From assembly GCA_013289175.1 (NCBI GenBank), contig JABDAN010000004.1, forward strand, positions 32,951 to 96,950: a stretch of 64,000 nucleotides of DNA, given 5' to 3'. The DNA is from Bacteroidota bacterium (GTDB lineage: Bacteria; Bacteroidota; Bacteroidia; Chitinophagales; Chitinophagaceae). The translations under genes and the position numbers were made by a program. The notes beneath the pieces were generated by a model. The model worked only from the letters and a program-made list of their open reading frames with translations, was not told where the DNA came from and did no database searches. Of the stretch, positions 8,682 through 16,260 are shown piece by piece (position 1 is the first letter of the stretch; every line of letters begins with the position of its first letter).

Positions 8682-9287
8682 ATGAACAATATAAATACAA
8701 TCATATTTGATTTTGGGGGAGTCTTGATAGACTGGAATCCGAGATATATGTATCAGGATGAATTTGAAGAAATTTCAGAAATGGAGTATTTTCTAAGCAG
8801 CGTTTGTACGGAAGATTGGAATCTTCAGCAGGATAAGGGACGATCTCTAGCAGAGGCAACGAGGATCCTACAAGACAAATTCCCGGAACACTCCGTAAAA
8901 ATCAAATTATTTTATGATCAATGGGAGAAAATGATAAAAGGTTGCATTGCACAAAATGTGACAATTTTAAAAATACTGAAGGAGAAATATAAACTTTATG
9001 GGTTGACAAACTGGTCGGCTGAAACCTTTCCGATCGTTTTCAATCGATTCTCATTCTTTAAATTATTTGATGGGATTGTCATTTCTGGAGAAGAAAAACT
9101 GATAAAGCCGGATAAGAAGATTTTTGAACTAATTCTAGATCGGTATCATTTGGAAGCAAAAAACTCATTGTTTATTGACGATAATGTGGGTAACATTAAA
9201 GCGGCAAAAGAAATGGGGTTCGAAACGATTCATGTGCAGGAAAAAACAAACTTGAGATATGAATTGCAAGCATTAGGCCTGATATAA
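8682..9287 (+). CDS. HAD-superfamily hydrolase (HAD-IA)
   Basis: A 201 aa soluble haloacid-dehalogenase-type phosphatase. Motif I is IIFDFGGVLIDW, with the nucleophile Asp at about residue 10. Motif II is the Thr/Asn of LTNWS, motif III the Lys of KLIKPDKKIF, and motif IV LFIDDNVGNIKAAKEMG with paired Asp. The alpha-helical cap lies between motifs I and II, as in sugar-phosphate phosphatases such as YihX. It starts 3 nt after the VOC gene, so translation is probably coupled. A sugar phosphate substrate would fit the operon. Confidence 0.92.
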   Translation: MNNINTIIFDFGGVLIDWNPRYMYQDEFEEISEMEYFLSSVCTEDWNLQQDKGRSLAEATRILQDKFPEHSVKIKLFYDQWEKMIKGCIAQNVTILKILKEKYKLYGLTNWSAETFPIVFNRFSFFKLFDGIVISGEEKLIKPDKKIFELILDRYHLEAKNSLFIDDNVGNIKAAKEMGFETIHVQEKTNLRYELQALGLI

Positions 9288-9320
9288 GAACAAGGAACTA
9301 AATATTTTAACCCAACTAAA

Positions 9321-10071
9321 ATGTTGAAAGAGGAACGGTTTAATCATATTCTTAAAGTTATAAAGAAAAGCGGCAAGGTCTTTTATGAAAATTTGGCAAA
9401 GGATTTAGATATTTCTGAAGATACGGTGAGGAGAGATATTGAGACGCTCCACAGCAACGGTTTGTTATTAAAAGTTAGGAGAGGTGCGATTTCCGTTTCT
9501 AAGAATCCATTCAGTTTCCAAGATCGCACGCACTATTTAACCGAAGAAAAAGAATTAATTGCTTTAAAGGCGCAACAGCTGATTAAAAAGGGGCTTACGA
9601 TTTTTATGGATGGAGGTTCTACCATTTGTGCAATCGCCTCTCATCTGCCTTCCGACTCCAGTTTCAGGCTTGTTACAAATAATATGGCGCTGGTTCCAAT
9701 CATTTCAAAATTTAAGGATATAGAACTTATTATACTTGGCGGCATTCACGATCGTGAGTCGGCTATTAATACGGGCGGTCAGACTTGCAATGAGGTAAAG
9801 CAATATATCGCCAATCTTTATTTTATGGGTACTTGTGCTCTTCAAAAGGACTTTGGCATCAGTGCTGTTTTTTCAAAATGATGGAGAAGTAAAACAAAGT
9901 ATGCTTAGAAACGCAAACAAGACATTTGCTTTGGTAAATAGTTCAAATCTAAATACGACCGAACATTATAAGATATGTGATATTAAAGATATCAGTGGAA
10001 TGATTACTGATCTTGCAACCGATGATGTTAGACTTGATGATTTTAGACATTCAGGTATTCGACTTATCTGA
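9321..10071 (+). pseudogene. DeoR-family transcriptional regulator, frameshifted
   Basis: The first frame (9321-9881) encodes the N-terminal DeoR winged helix (ERFNHILKVIKKSGKVFYEN, SEDTVRRDIETLHSNGL) and most of the sugar-binding DeoRC domain (LIKKGLTIFMDGGSTICAIA, LVTNNMALV, LGG). It then runs off after GTCALQKDFGISAVF. The rest of DeoRC (QNDGEVKQSMLRNANKTFAL ... DIKDISGMITD) continues in the +1 frame to a stop at 10071. Removing one T from the T6 run at 9868-9873 restores a full-length protein of about 249 aa. It could be a true inactivating slip, a phase-variable tract or an assembly error. It would repress the upstream operon in response to a phosphorylated sugar. Confidence 0.85.
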
Positions 10072-10102
10072 CAATCATTTTTCTGACCTGAAAAATGATT
10101 GT
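10071..10102. terminator. Bidirectional hairpin between convergent genes
   Basis: ACAATCATTTTTC (10071-10083) and GAAAAATGATTGT (10090-10102) form a perfect 13 bp stem with a 6 nt loop. It begins on the last base of the deoR stop and ends one base before the stop codon of the minus-strand ORF at 10103. No long T-run follows on either side. Confidence 0.6.
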
Positions 10103-10390
10103 TCAAAGAATTCCCGCCGCTTCCAGTCCAGAACCTACTGCCTGAATAAATTCTTTTGGATGAACAACTTCGCCCGGTATATTCTCCTGAAGCCAAACGG
10201 TTTTGCTGTCTACAGGATTTAACTCGTCTTGGGCTATAACGAAATTTGGACGATCCCCAATAGTGATTAAATACCACTGGTGCTTTTTGGCAGTAAATTT
10301 ACTGGCAACAGCGTTATGGGTAGCGTTTTTGTATTTGAACTTAATCCGGTGCACGGTGACTAAAGTAAGCAATAGGATCGCCAATGTCAA
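10103..10390 (-). CDS. Hypothetical protein, start uncertain
   Basis: A minus-strand frame of 95 codons with coding-like composition, especially its second half (KHQWYLITIGDRPNFVIAQD ... GEVVHPKEFIQAVGSGLEAA). The only starts are TTG, at 10390 or further in, and the coding-like frame reaches a little further upstream. It may therefore be the C-terminal part of a truncated gene. The N-terminal LAILLLTLVTV could be a short membrane segment. Its stop abuts a perfect hairpin shared with deoR, which supports a real 3-prime end. Family not recognised. Confidence 0.4.
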   Translation of the reverse strand: MTLAILLLTLVTVHRIKFKYKNATHNAVASKFTAKKHQWYLITIGDRPNFVIAQDELNPVDSKTVWLQENIPGEVVHPKEFIQAVGSGLEAAGIL

Positions 10391-10752
10391 GTCCCGGTAT
10401 TGGAAGTTGTTATTCCTTTATAAATATTTTAAGGGATTTTAACTCTTCAGATACGAGGTGCTTTTTAATGCATTCAAATTCATTGTTTTGTTGGAAAATA
10501 TTCGAAAATCCCGAAAAAGGGAATGACGTTGATGACATGTATGTTTTTTAAAATGACTGAAGAAAACGGTCTACCATTGCCGTTTGTTTAAAATAACTGC
10601 TAGACCTCACAGAACTTGTTTTGGCTGTATTTGACAATCAATTTATGTATGTTAAAAAAGCCAGTATGCGGTTGCTTCCAAGCTAGCGAGGCAGTGTTAG
10701 CGAATCCTGCAGCCGACTTACGCTTGGAATGAGTTTGGAAATATCCAATAAA
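10391..10752. other. Intergenic region without a supported gene
   Basis: An AT-rich stretch with no convincing ORF. It holds one long-range inverted repeat, TTCCAAGC at 10676-10683 and GCTTGGAA at 10732-10739, which could base-pair around a structured 48 nt insert. I can assign no function. Confidence 0.4.
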
Positions 10753-10792
10753 TAGTATATATTTATACCTGAAATTAGATAATTATATACTA
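10753..10792. promoter_or_regulatory. Inverted-repeat operator overlapping the antitoxin start codon
   Basis: TAGTATATATTTAT (10753-10766) and ATAATTATATACTA (10779-10792) are inverted copies matching at 13 of 14 positions around a 12 nt spacer. The right arm ends on the A of the antitoxin ATG. Xre/RES operons of this type are usually autorepressed by the antitoxin through such repeats, so this is the likely operator. Confidence 0.6.
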
Positions 10793-11217
10793 TGCCAGTC
10801 CCCAAAAAGACGACCCCTTCTGATCACTTCACCAAGATTTCCAAGTTAACACCGATGGAGAAAATGCAGCTTTCCAAAATGGGGGTAAGCAAGAAATATC
10901 TGGAAGAGGTGAAAGCGAAGACGATGTTGGACTACCAGAAGTTGGCCAATGTGCTTTCCATTAATCGAGCCACACTCATTAATAAGAAGCAAGAGCAAAA
11001 ATTTTCGGCAGCTCAAAGTGAGCGAATCATCGGTTTAGATGCTTTGTATAATCAGGGACTGGAGGTATTTCAGGATAAAGGCAAACTCAATGGTTGGCTG
11101 AATACGCCCAACAAGGCACTTGGCGGTAAAATCCCCTATGACATAATGGACAACCAGTTTGGACGGGAAGAAGTACTGAATCTGCTTGGAAGAATTCAAT
11201 GGGGTGTTTATTCTTAA
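10792..11217 (+). CDS. Xre/MbcA/ParS-type antitoxin
   Basis: A 141 aa antitoxin of the Xre-RES (ParST / MbcTA) type II toxin-antitoxin family. The N-terminal half is an Xre-like helix-turn-helix (LDYQKLANVLSINRATLINK). The C-terminal half is the DUF2384 toxin-binding domain, recognisable from SERIIGLDALYNQGLEVFQD, then WLNTPNKALGG and a terminal GREEVLNLLGRIQWGVYS. It neutralises the RES toxin encoded 3 nt downstream and probably represses its own promoter through the dyad at its start codon. Confidence 0.93.
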   Translation: MPVPKKTTPSDHFTKISKLTPMEKMQLSKMGVSKKYLEEVKAKTMLDYQKLANVLSINRATLINKKQEQKFSAAQSERIIGLDALYNQGLEVFQDKGKLNGWLNTPNKALGGKIPYDIMDNQFGREEVLNLLGRIQWGVYS

Positions 11218-11220
11218 GCC

Positions 11221-11676
11221 ATGATTGTCTATCGCCTTGCACCAACCAAATTTGCCAATGACCTAACCGGTGAGGGAGCCCGGTTATATGGAGGCAGGTG
11301 GAATCATCCAGGTATTGCTTGCTTATATTCTTCGGAGTCACGCGCCCTGGCTGTATTGGAATATTCAGTAAACACAGGAGCAGATCATATTCCCCCGGCA
11401 TTGAGTATTATTACCATCGAGACTGGAACAGCTTCTATCGAAGAAATTCCAGAATCTGCATTGCCTTCAGATTGGAAATCGGCACCCGCACCTTCTTCTA
11501 CAAAAGATTTTGGTTCCGCAATCATAAAATCTTCGAAAACAGCCGTTATCAAGATCCCATCGGCCATTATTACCAGCGAGCACAATTATTTACTTAATCC
11601 GACCCATCCCGATGCCCGAGAGTTCAAAATCCTTGAGCTAACTGATTTTCATTACGACCTTCGGATTAAGGAGTAG
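11221..11676 (+). CDS. RES-domain toxin (NAD+-degrading)
   Basis: A 151 aa toxin of the RES family (PF08808), whose studied members destroy cellular NAD+ by phosphorolysis or hydrolysis. The three hallmark positions are present: Arg in GARLYGGRWNHPG, Glu in RALAVLEYSVN, and the later Ser in the PSAIITSEHNYLLNP region. The C-terminal NPTHPDA motif is also typical. Domain length is normal and the frame intact. It starts 3 nt after the antitoxin stop, the standard arrangement, so the module looks functional. Confidence 0.93.
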   Translation: MIVYRLAPTKFANDLTGEGARLYGGRWNHPGIACLYSSESRALAVLEYSVNTGADHIPPALSIITIETGTASIEEIPESALPSDWKSAPAPSSTKDFGSAIIKSSKTAVIKIPSAIITSEHNYLLNPTHPDAREFKILELTDFHYDLRIKE

Positions 11677-11744
11677 CATTGGTCAAATAAAGTTACCAGA
11701 CCCATCTGGATATTTTGTAGCGGCAATCACAGCCATTTTATCAT

Positions 11745-12200
11745 TTACTGTACTCTTGTCCAGGTCGTCGTTTTTCCGAATGGCGATAAAACGGTATAAT
11801 CCCGAATCTTCAGAACATTTTGTCCCTGCAACTTTAAAGTCGATTTATACCATTTCCCCGTTTTAAAATCGTAGTAAGTTCCGTCGTATATCCGACCCTC
11901 ATAATCAAAATTTGTCAGAACAATTAGATTCTTCAGTTGCCTCCCGCGCAATCTCCCGATTGCATTTTTTTCATCTTTTTTTAAAGTGAGTCCATCATTT
12001 TCATAGAGAAGGTTTCCTTCGATCAATCTGCCGAAATACTGGGGACCGGCTTTGAATATTTCTATTTTTATATAGTTGTCGTCTCTTAACCAGACGCCAA
12101 TTACTCTCCCGGCCAATGGTTGCGCGTTGGCTAGGTAGGAAAACAAAGTGAGGAGACCAAAAACGATGGTCGTATAAATAAATGCTTTTTTTTGTGACAT
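11745..12200 (-). CDS. DUF2147 family exported protein
   Basis: A 151 aa protein with a signal peptide (about residues 1-26, ending SYLANAQP) and one DUF2147 domain (PF09917), a small lipocalin-like beta-barrel. Visible family features are GVWLRDDNYIKIEIFK, YFGRLIEG and the C-terminal KTGKWYKSTLKLQGQNVLKI. Function in the family is unknown; it is periplasmic or secreted. A predicted promoter and a dyad like the one before arsR lie 100-140 nt upstream, so the upstream ArsR regulator probably controls it. Confidence 0.88.
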   Translation of the reverse strand: MSQKKAFIYTTIVFGLLTLFSYLANAQPLAGRVIGVWLRDDNYIKIEIFKAGPQYFGRLIEGNLLYENDGLTLKKDEKNAIGRLRGRQLKNLIVLTNFDYEGRIYDGTYYDFKTGKWYKSTLKLQGQNVLKIRDYTVLSPFGKTTTWTRVQ

Positions 12201-12303
12201 ATAAAGTGATTTTAACTGGAACCTGTCCGAGAGTGATTAGATTTATTTAAATAATTCAATACAAAAGAGCTGGGTTTTCAAGAGGATAACAAAAAACACT
12301 ACA

Positions 12304-12339
12304 CAAAGTTATTGATATATTTAAGTATTTCGATAAATA
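12304..12339 (-). promoter_or_regulatory. Predicted promoter and ArsR operator copy for the DUF2147 gene
   Basis: On the minus strand TAACTTTG (12311-12304) matches the Bacteroidota -7 consensus. Just upstream, at 12339-12310, TATTTATCGAAATACTTAAA followed by TATATCAATA resembles the perfect dyad in front of arsR (shared core ATTTAT-GAAATACTT). ArsR binding here would block the promoter. Confidence 0.55.
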
Positions 12340-12352
12340 GGGTAAAAAAAAT

Positions 12353-12628
12353 TTAGTTTTTTAATCCTTCAATGAACTGGATGTATTCATCCATCAGTTT
12401 ATTGTTCAGGTAATAGCGGACGCTCCGGCCTTCTTTGTCCGATGTAACTAATTCACTTTCAAGTAATAACTTCAGATGATGGGCAATAGACGGCTGGGCC
12501 AGGTTGATCTTTTCGTTGATATCGGCGCAATACATGCATTGTTTACTCTTCTTAATTTCTTTCAGGATGGTCAGACGGTTGGGGTCAGCCAGCGCTTTTG
12601 AAATCTTTTCTGCTTTTTTCGCATCCAT
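12353..12628 (-). CDS. ArsR/SmtB-family winged-helix regulator with CxxC motif
   Basis: A small repressor of ArsR type (KISKALADPNRLTILKEIKK, LAQPSIAHHLKLLLESELVT, EGRSVRYYLN). The sequence CMYC falls at the position of the metal-binding CVC motif of classical ArsR proteins, so a metal or thiol signal is likely. A longer frame starts at 12649. However, the -7 element at 12654-12647 puts the transcript start downstream of that ATG, so I choose the ATG at 12628 (MDAKKAEKIS, 91 aa). A perfect dyad just upstream implies autoregulation. Confidence 0.88.
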   Translation of the reverse strand: MDAKKAEKISKALADPNRLTILKEIKKSKQCMYCADINEKINLAQPSIAHHLKLLLESELVTSDKEGRSVRYYLNNKLMDEYIQFIEGLKN

Positions 12629-12646
12629 ATTCACAGCATTAGAAAG

Positions 12647-12684
12647 CAAAGATAATACTCATTTATTGAAATACTTCAATAAAT
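12647..12684 (-). promoter_or_regulatory. arsR promoter and operator
   Basis: TATCTTTG on the minus strand (12654-12647) matches TAnnTTTG. Upstream lies the perfect 10 bp dyad ATTTATTGAA-ATAC-TTCAATAAAT (12661-12684), in the position of the spacer and -33 region. This is a typical site for a self-repressing ArsR protein. Confidence 0.65.
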
Positions 12685-12711
12685 AAAAAATCCTAACATT
12701 TTCCTAAGTTT

Positions 12712-12894
12712 TCAAGCATCCAGTCCTTCATTTGCAGACAAGTCCCCCGATTCAATTTTCACAGTTTGCTGGATTCCAATTGTGTTTCCGTCTAAGACGA
12801 CTTTAACTTCCAGTCCCTGTTTACCCTTGACATGGGTAAGTTTAATTGTTAAGATAAGACCTAAATGATTAATTAGTACGAATATAATCGTAGA
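12712..12894 (-). pseudogene. C-terminal coding remnant
   Basis: A start-less minus-strand frame of 60 codons ending at a TGA at 12712-12714. The last 45 codons are strongly coding-like (LTHVKGKQGLEVKVVLDGNT, then KIESGDLSANEGLDA). It resembles the end of a beta-rich extracellular or Ig-like domain, but I do not recognise the family. It is probably a scar of a lost gene between arsR and the serine hydrolase. Confidence 0.35.
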
Positions 12895-12914
12895 TTAGAT
12901 CAAAAAAAGCCAAC

Positions 12915-14063
12915 ATGAAACGCCTGTTTCGAATTTGTTTGCGTGTCAGCGCTTGTATTCTCTTATCCTCCACTCTCCTGAATGCCCAAAATACGCCAGC
13001 CCAGTTAGACAAATTATTCCTGGCAGTAACCAGCGATCCGGGTTATCATTTCAATGGTGTAGTGCTCGTGGCAGATGGCAATAAAATAATATATCAGAAT
13101 GCGACCGGCTATGCGGATCTTAGCGATCAGCAGAAGATTACTTTACAAACTAGATTTCAGCTGGCTTCGCTTTCCAAAGTATTTACAGCTATCGCCGTTA
13201 TGCAATTGGCGGAAAAAGGACGCATCCAACTCGATGATCCACTGGTGAAATATCTGCCCGCTTTTCCATATCCTGACATCACGATAAGACAGATTCTTTC
13301 TCATACCTCGGGCTTGCCGGATTTCAACGAAGTGTACCGCGAAAAGAGTAAGCGTGCATTGAATAATTCGGATATCATTCCTGCGCTGATTCAATTTGGT
13401 CCTCTGGTTACTAAACCGGGTGCGGAATGGCATTATTCCAGTATGGGTTACGCCTTGCTTGCCAATCTAGTGGAGAAAATTTCCGGGCAAAGTTTTCCGG
13501 ACTATTTACAGGAAAATATCTGCAAACCCGCAGGGATGCTCCATTCTTATGTGCTTTCGCCCTATATCCATCACCCCGACTCACTACGGGCAATCAACTA
13601 TGTATCCAACGGTCCGGGACCGTTAGCAGCCAGTGACTCCTTGCGCACAATTTTGGAAAGTCCATGGCAAACGGTCTTTGGTCCAGGACTGATGGTGAGT
13701 TCTGGATCCGATATCTTACTGTTTTCTGACGCGCTGTTTACCAATAAGATTCTGAGCGCAACCTCGCAGGAAGAAATGTATACTGTGGTGAAACTACCTG
13801 ATGGCAATAATGCCAAATTGGAACACGCGCCCATCTACCAGGCGATAGGTTGGGGTGTGGACATCGATCATTCATGCGGACAAATAGTTTCCCATGACGG
13901 CGGCAGCCCCGGCATGACAACAATTCTTTTACGAAATCTGAAGTCAAAACAAACGGTCATCGTCCTTCAGAATACGGATAATATGGGTATATTAAGTTTT
14001 GGTGTGAACGCCATGAATATACTTTGTGGGAAGCCAGTGAGACAGTTTGGACCGCCGCATTAA
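12915..14063 (+). CDS. Serine hydrolase, class C beta-lactamase-related family
   Basis: A 382 aa exported protein with a signal peptide (about residues 1-25, ending STLLNAQ) and a beta-lactamase-related domain (PF00144). The catalytic SxxK is visible as SLSK near residues 86-89, the second motif as Tyr in WHYSSMGYALLANLVE, and the third as HDGGSPG near residue 327. Members are D-aminopeptidases, esterases or penicillin-binding-like enzymes rather than true lactamases. It probably acts in the periplasm; the substrate is unknown. No partner gene is evident. Confidence 0.92.
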   Translation: MKRLFRICLRVSACILLSSTLLNAQNTPAQLDKLFLAVTSDPGYHFNGVVLVADGNKIIYQNATGYADLSDQQKITLQTRFQLASLSKVFTAIAVMQLAEKGRIQLDDPLVKYLPAFPYPDITIRQILSHTSGLPDFNEVYREKSKRALNNSDIIPALIQFGPLVTKPGAEWHYSSMGYALLANLVEKISGQSFPDYLQENICKPAGMLHSYVLSPYIHHPDSLRAINYVSNGPGPLAASDSLRTILESPWQTVFGPGLMVSSGSDILLFSDALFTNKILSATSQEEMYTVVKLPDGNNAKLEHAPIYQAIGWGVDIDHSCGQIVSHDGGSPGMTTILLRNLKSKQTVIVLQNTDNMGILSFGVNAMNILCGKPVRQFGPPH

Positions 14064-14091
14064 GCTAAAAGTAACCTTCAGGATGAGGCAT

Positions 14092-14481
14092 TCACTTTAT
14101 CAGGACCTTTTTTACTTTTTTATATTCCCTGCATTCTTCCGCCAGTCTTTGTTTATGTAGGATACCCCAATCTTTTAAGGAATCGATGACTGACCGCAGC
14201 GACTTACTGTGTTCGGTAAGTTGATAGGTGACTTTTACAGGATAGCTTTCTTCGATGTTGCGCCGGACGAGCCCATTCAATTCTAGATCACGCAGTTCTT
14301 TGGATAACATGCGGTCTGTAATACCATGCACTTCCTTGGAGATTTCGGTGAAACGTTTTTCTCCGAAGGTCAGTGCGACGATGATCGGCAATTTCCATTT
14401 ACCATTCAGGACGTCCAGCGAATCTCGCACCGGTTTGAGGATGCTCATACAGGTACTGAGTTGATGATCCGTTTCTATCAT
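14092..14481 (-). CDS. HxlR-family regulator with N-terminal cysteine
   Basis: A 129 aa HxlR/MarR-like winged-helix protein (DSLDVLNGKWKLPIIVALTF, FTEISKEVHGITDRMLSKEL, VKVTYQLTEHSKSL). Cys11 (HQLSTCMSILKPVRDSLDVL) sits just before the core, where redox-sensing relatives such as YodB and HypR carry their reactive cysteine. It is transcribed divergently from yceI-pirin, and the shared intergenic region has two palindromes. I infer an electrophile- or oxidant-responsive repressor of the yceI-pirin pair. Confidence 0.9.
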   Translation of the reverse strand: MIETDHQLSTCMSILKPVRDSLDVLNGKWKLPIIVALTFGEKRFTEISKEVHGITDRMLSKELRDLELNGLVRRNIEESYPVKVTYQLTEHSKSLRSVIDSLKDWGILHKQRLAEECREYKKVKKVLIK

Positions 14482-14506
14482 GTCATTTCTTTTAAAAGCG
14501 ATATCG

Positions 14507-14558
14507 CTATACTATAGTATAGTCCTATACTTTGTATAGTAAATGTATGGTAGTTTTG
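14507..14558 (+). promoter_or_regulatory. Two HxlR-type palindromes and yceI promoter
   Basis: CTATACTATAGTATAG (14507-14522) is a perfect 16 bp palindrome. CTATACTTTGTATAG (14525-14539) is a near-perfect second copy 2 nt away. Further downstream TAGTTTTG (14551-14558) matches the -7 consensus TAnnTTTG. The second palindrome would cover the -33 region of the yceI promoter, fitting repression by the divergent HxlR protein. Confidence 0.65.
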
Positions 14559-14585
14559 TGGTCTTAACAAACAAAAATCAAACAT

Positions 14586-15131
14586 ATGGCAAAGACTAAA
14601 TGGAGTTTGGATCTGAAACACAGTGAGTTAGGATTTAAAATTAGGCACCTGATGATTGCGAACGTTTCCGGATTCTTCAAGAATTTCAAGATAGAGGCAG
14701 AAACGGACCATGAGGATTTCAGTACTGCTAAAATTCACCTGAATGCAGACATGAAGTCGATAAGCACGAATAATGAGCAACGCGATGCACACCTGCTGAA
14801 TTCAGATTTCTTTTCTGTTGATGAACATCCTGAAATGTTATTTGATTCAACCCTCGTAGAAAAACTGGACGATGAAAACTTCGATATTCATGGAACTCTG
14901 ACTTTAAGAAGTGTAACACATCCGGTTATTCTGCATGTGGAATATAGTGGTATAACAAAGGATCCATGGGGAGGAACTCGGGCAGGATTTACCGTCACCG
15001 GAAAAATAAAACGCAGTCAGTGGGGTGTTAACTTCAATGGCATTTTAGAAACAGGCGGCGCCATATTGGGGGAAGAAGTGAAAATAATCAGCGAAATTCA
15101 GCTGGTCAAAGAAGTATTGGTTGCCGCATAA
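14586..15131 (+). CDS. YceI family protein
   Basis: A 181 aa protein of the YceI lipocalin-like family (PF04264), which binds isoprenoid or other lipophilic ligands. Family segments are WSLDLKHSELGFKIRHLMIA, the VSGFFKNFKIEAE turn, LLNSDFFSVDEHPEMLFDST and the C-terminal KIKRSQWGVNF. No signal peptide is visible, so this is a cytoplasmic version. It starts a two-gene unit with a pirin gene 4 nt downstream, behind an HxlR-controlled promoter; such pairs are common in responses to organic stress compounds. Confidence 0.94.
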   Translation: MAKTKWSLDLKHSELGFKIRHLMIANVSGFFKNFKIEAETDHEDFSTAKIHLNADMKSISTNNEQRDAHLLNSDFFSVDEHPEMLFDSTLVEKLDDENFDIHGTLTLRSVTHPVILHVEYSGITKDPWGGTRAGFTVTGKIKRSQWGVNFNGILETGGAILGEEVKIISEIQLVKEVLVAA

Positions 15132-15135
15132 ATAA

Positions 15136-16017
15136 ATGATTATGACAACGAATAAAAGAACCTTGGTTAAGCAATATAGACCAGCCGATCAACCCGGTTT
15201 CCTGGGAGCAGGACATATTGCCCGTGCACTGATAGAGGGCGACTTTGCAGATACGGATCCTTTTATACTGCTCATGGACGATATGCTGGATAAAGAAGAT
15301 GATCGTCCAGCGGGCGGACCTCATCCGCACGCTGGATTTGAAACCGTCACGCTATTGCTCCAGGGCGAACTAGGCGATAATAATCATGGTATGAAGGCGG
15401 GAGATCTCGAAATGATGACTGCCGGTAGCGGAATCATACACACGGAAACGATCACCAAGAAAACCAAGTTGAGAATTTTACAACTCTGGCTTACCCTTTC
15501 AAAAGAAGAAAGATGGACAACGCCGCGCATTCAGTCCCTTGGCGGTGGTCATGTGCAAAAAACTTCCTTAAATGGTCTGGATATCAAATTATACAGCGGG
15601 AGCCTGGCTGGCATCTCATCTCCGGTTAAAAACCATACACCGGTAATTATCTCGGATATTTTAGCCAAAGCAAATGCACTTGCCAAATTGAACCTGCCGG
15701 CGTCCTACACAACATTTTTGTATGTACTTGAAGGAACCGTGCTGATCGGTGAAGATAAGAAGCCGTTAAGTCAAAATGAAGTTGGCTGGCTCAACAGATT
15801 CGACTCTGCTGGTGAAAGCGAGCTTTTGATTTCAACCAACGAAAGCGAAGCCAGATTTATTCTTTATTCAGGCGAACCGCAGGGAGATCCCATTGTATCA
15901 CATGGGCCTTTTATCGGTGACACAACAGAAGACATATCCCGTTTATATAGGGAGTTCCGTGCCGGCAAAATGAAACATATATCCGCAGTTGCAGATGCAC
16001 AAAAATTAATTTGGTAA
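15136..16017 (+). CDS. Pirin family protein
   Basis: A 293 aa bicupin of the pirin family. The N-terminal cupin carries the metal-binding signature GPHPHAGFETVTLLLQGEL (His-x-His near residue 63) and the later His/Glu pair in GSGIIHTETI. The C-terminal pirin domain follows (ISSPVKNHTPVIISDILAKA). Some pirins are quercetin dioxygenases, others act as redox-dependent cofactors. The ATG at 15136 is 4 nt after yceI; a second in-frame ATG at 15142 is also possible. Confidence 0.94.
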   Translation: MIMTTNKRTLVKQYRPADQPGFLGAGHIARALIEGDFADTDPFILLMDDMLDKEDDRPAGGPHPHAGFETVTLLLQGELGDNNHGMKAGDLEMMTAGSGIIHTETITKKTKLRILQLWLTLSKEERWTTPRIQSLGGGHVQKTSLNGLDIKLYSGSLAGISSPVKNHTPVIISDILAKANALAKLNLPASYTTFLYVLEGTVLIGEDKKPLSQNEVGWLNRFDSAGESELLISTNESEARFILYSGEPQGDPIVSHGPFIGDTTEDISRLYREFRAGKMKHISAVADAQKLIW

Positions 16018-16260
16018 ATGAGTGTCTGTATACAGGAACAATGAAATCCCGTCAAGCCAGCCGGGAATATGAATTAAGTTTATCAAAATGTTACGCAACC
16101 GAGAAAAAAAATAGCCCTCAGTTTTCTGCTGAAAGCCTTACTGGAAGCAGACGTGAACCGGAGGGGACAAATGTCGAACCGTTTTATGAATGATTTAAAA
16201 AGTATTTGTTGATTTAATTATTTGAAATTAAATATAGTATAAAAAATGATCAATGAGCAA

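Noticed and set aside
14498..14507. Palindrome GCGATATCGC near the hxlR start
   Set aside because: Too short and isolated to claim as a separate site; the two longer palindromes beside it are better candidates.
16011..16193. 60-codon frame after the pirin gene
   Set aside because: It overlaps the pirin stop, has odd composition and no recognisable domain; I treat the gap 16018-16260 as empty.
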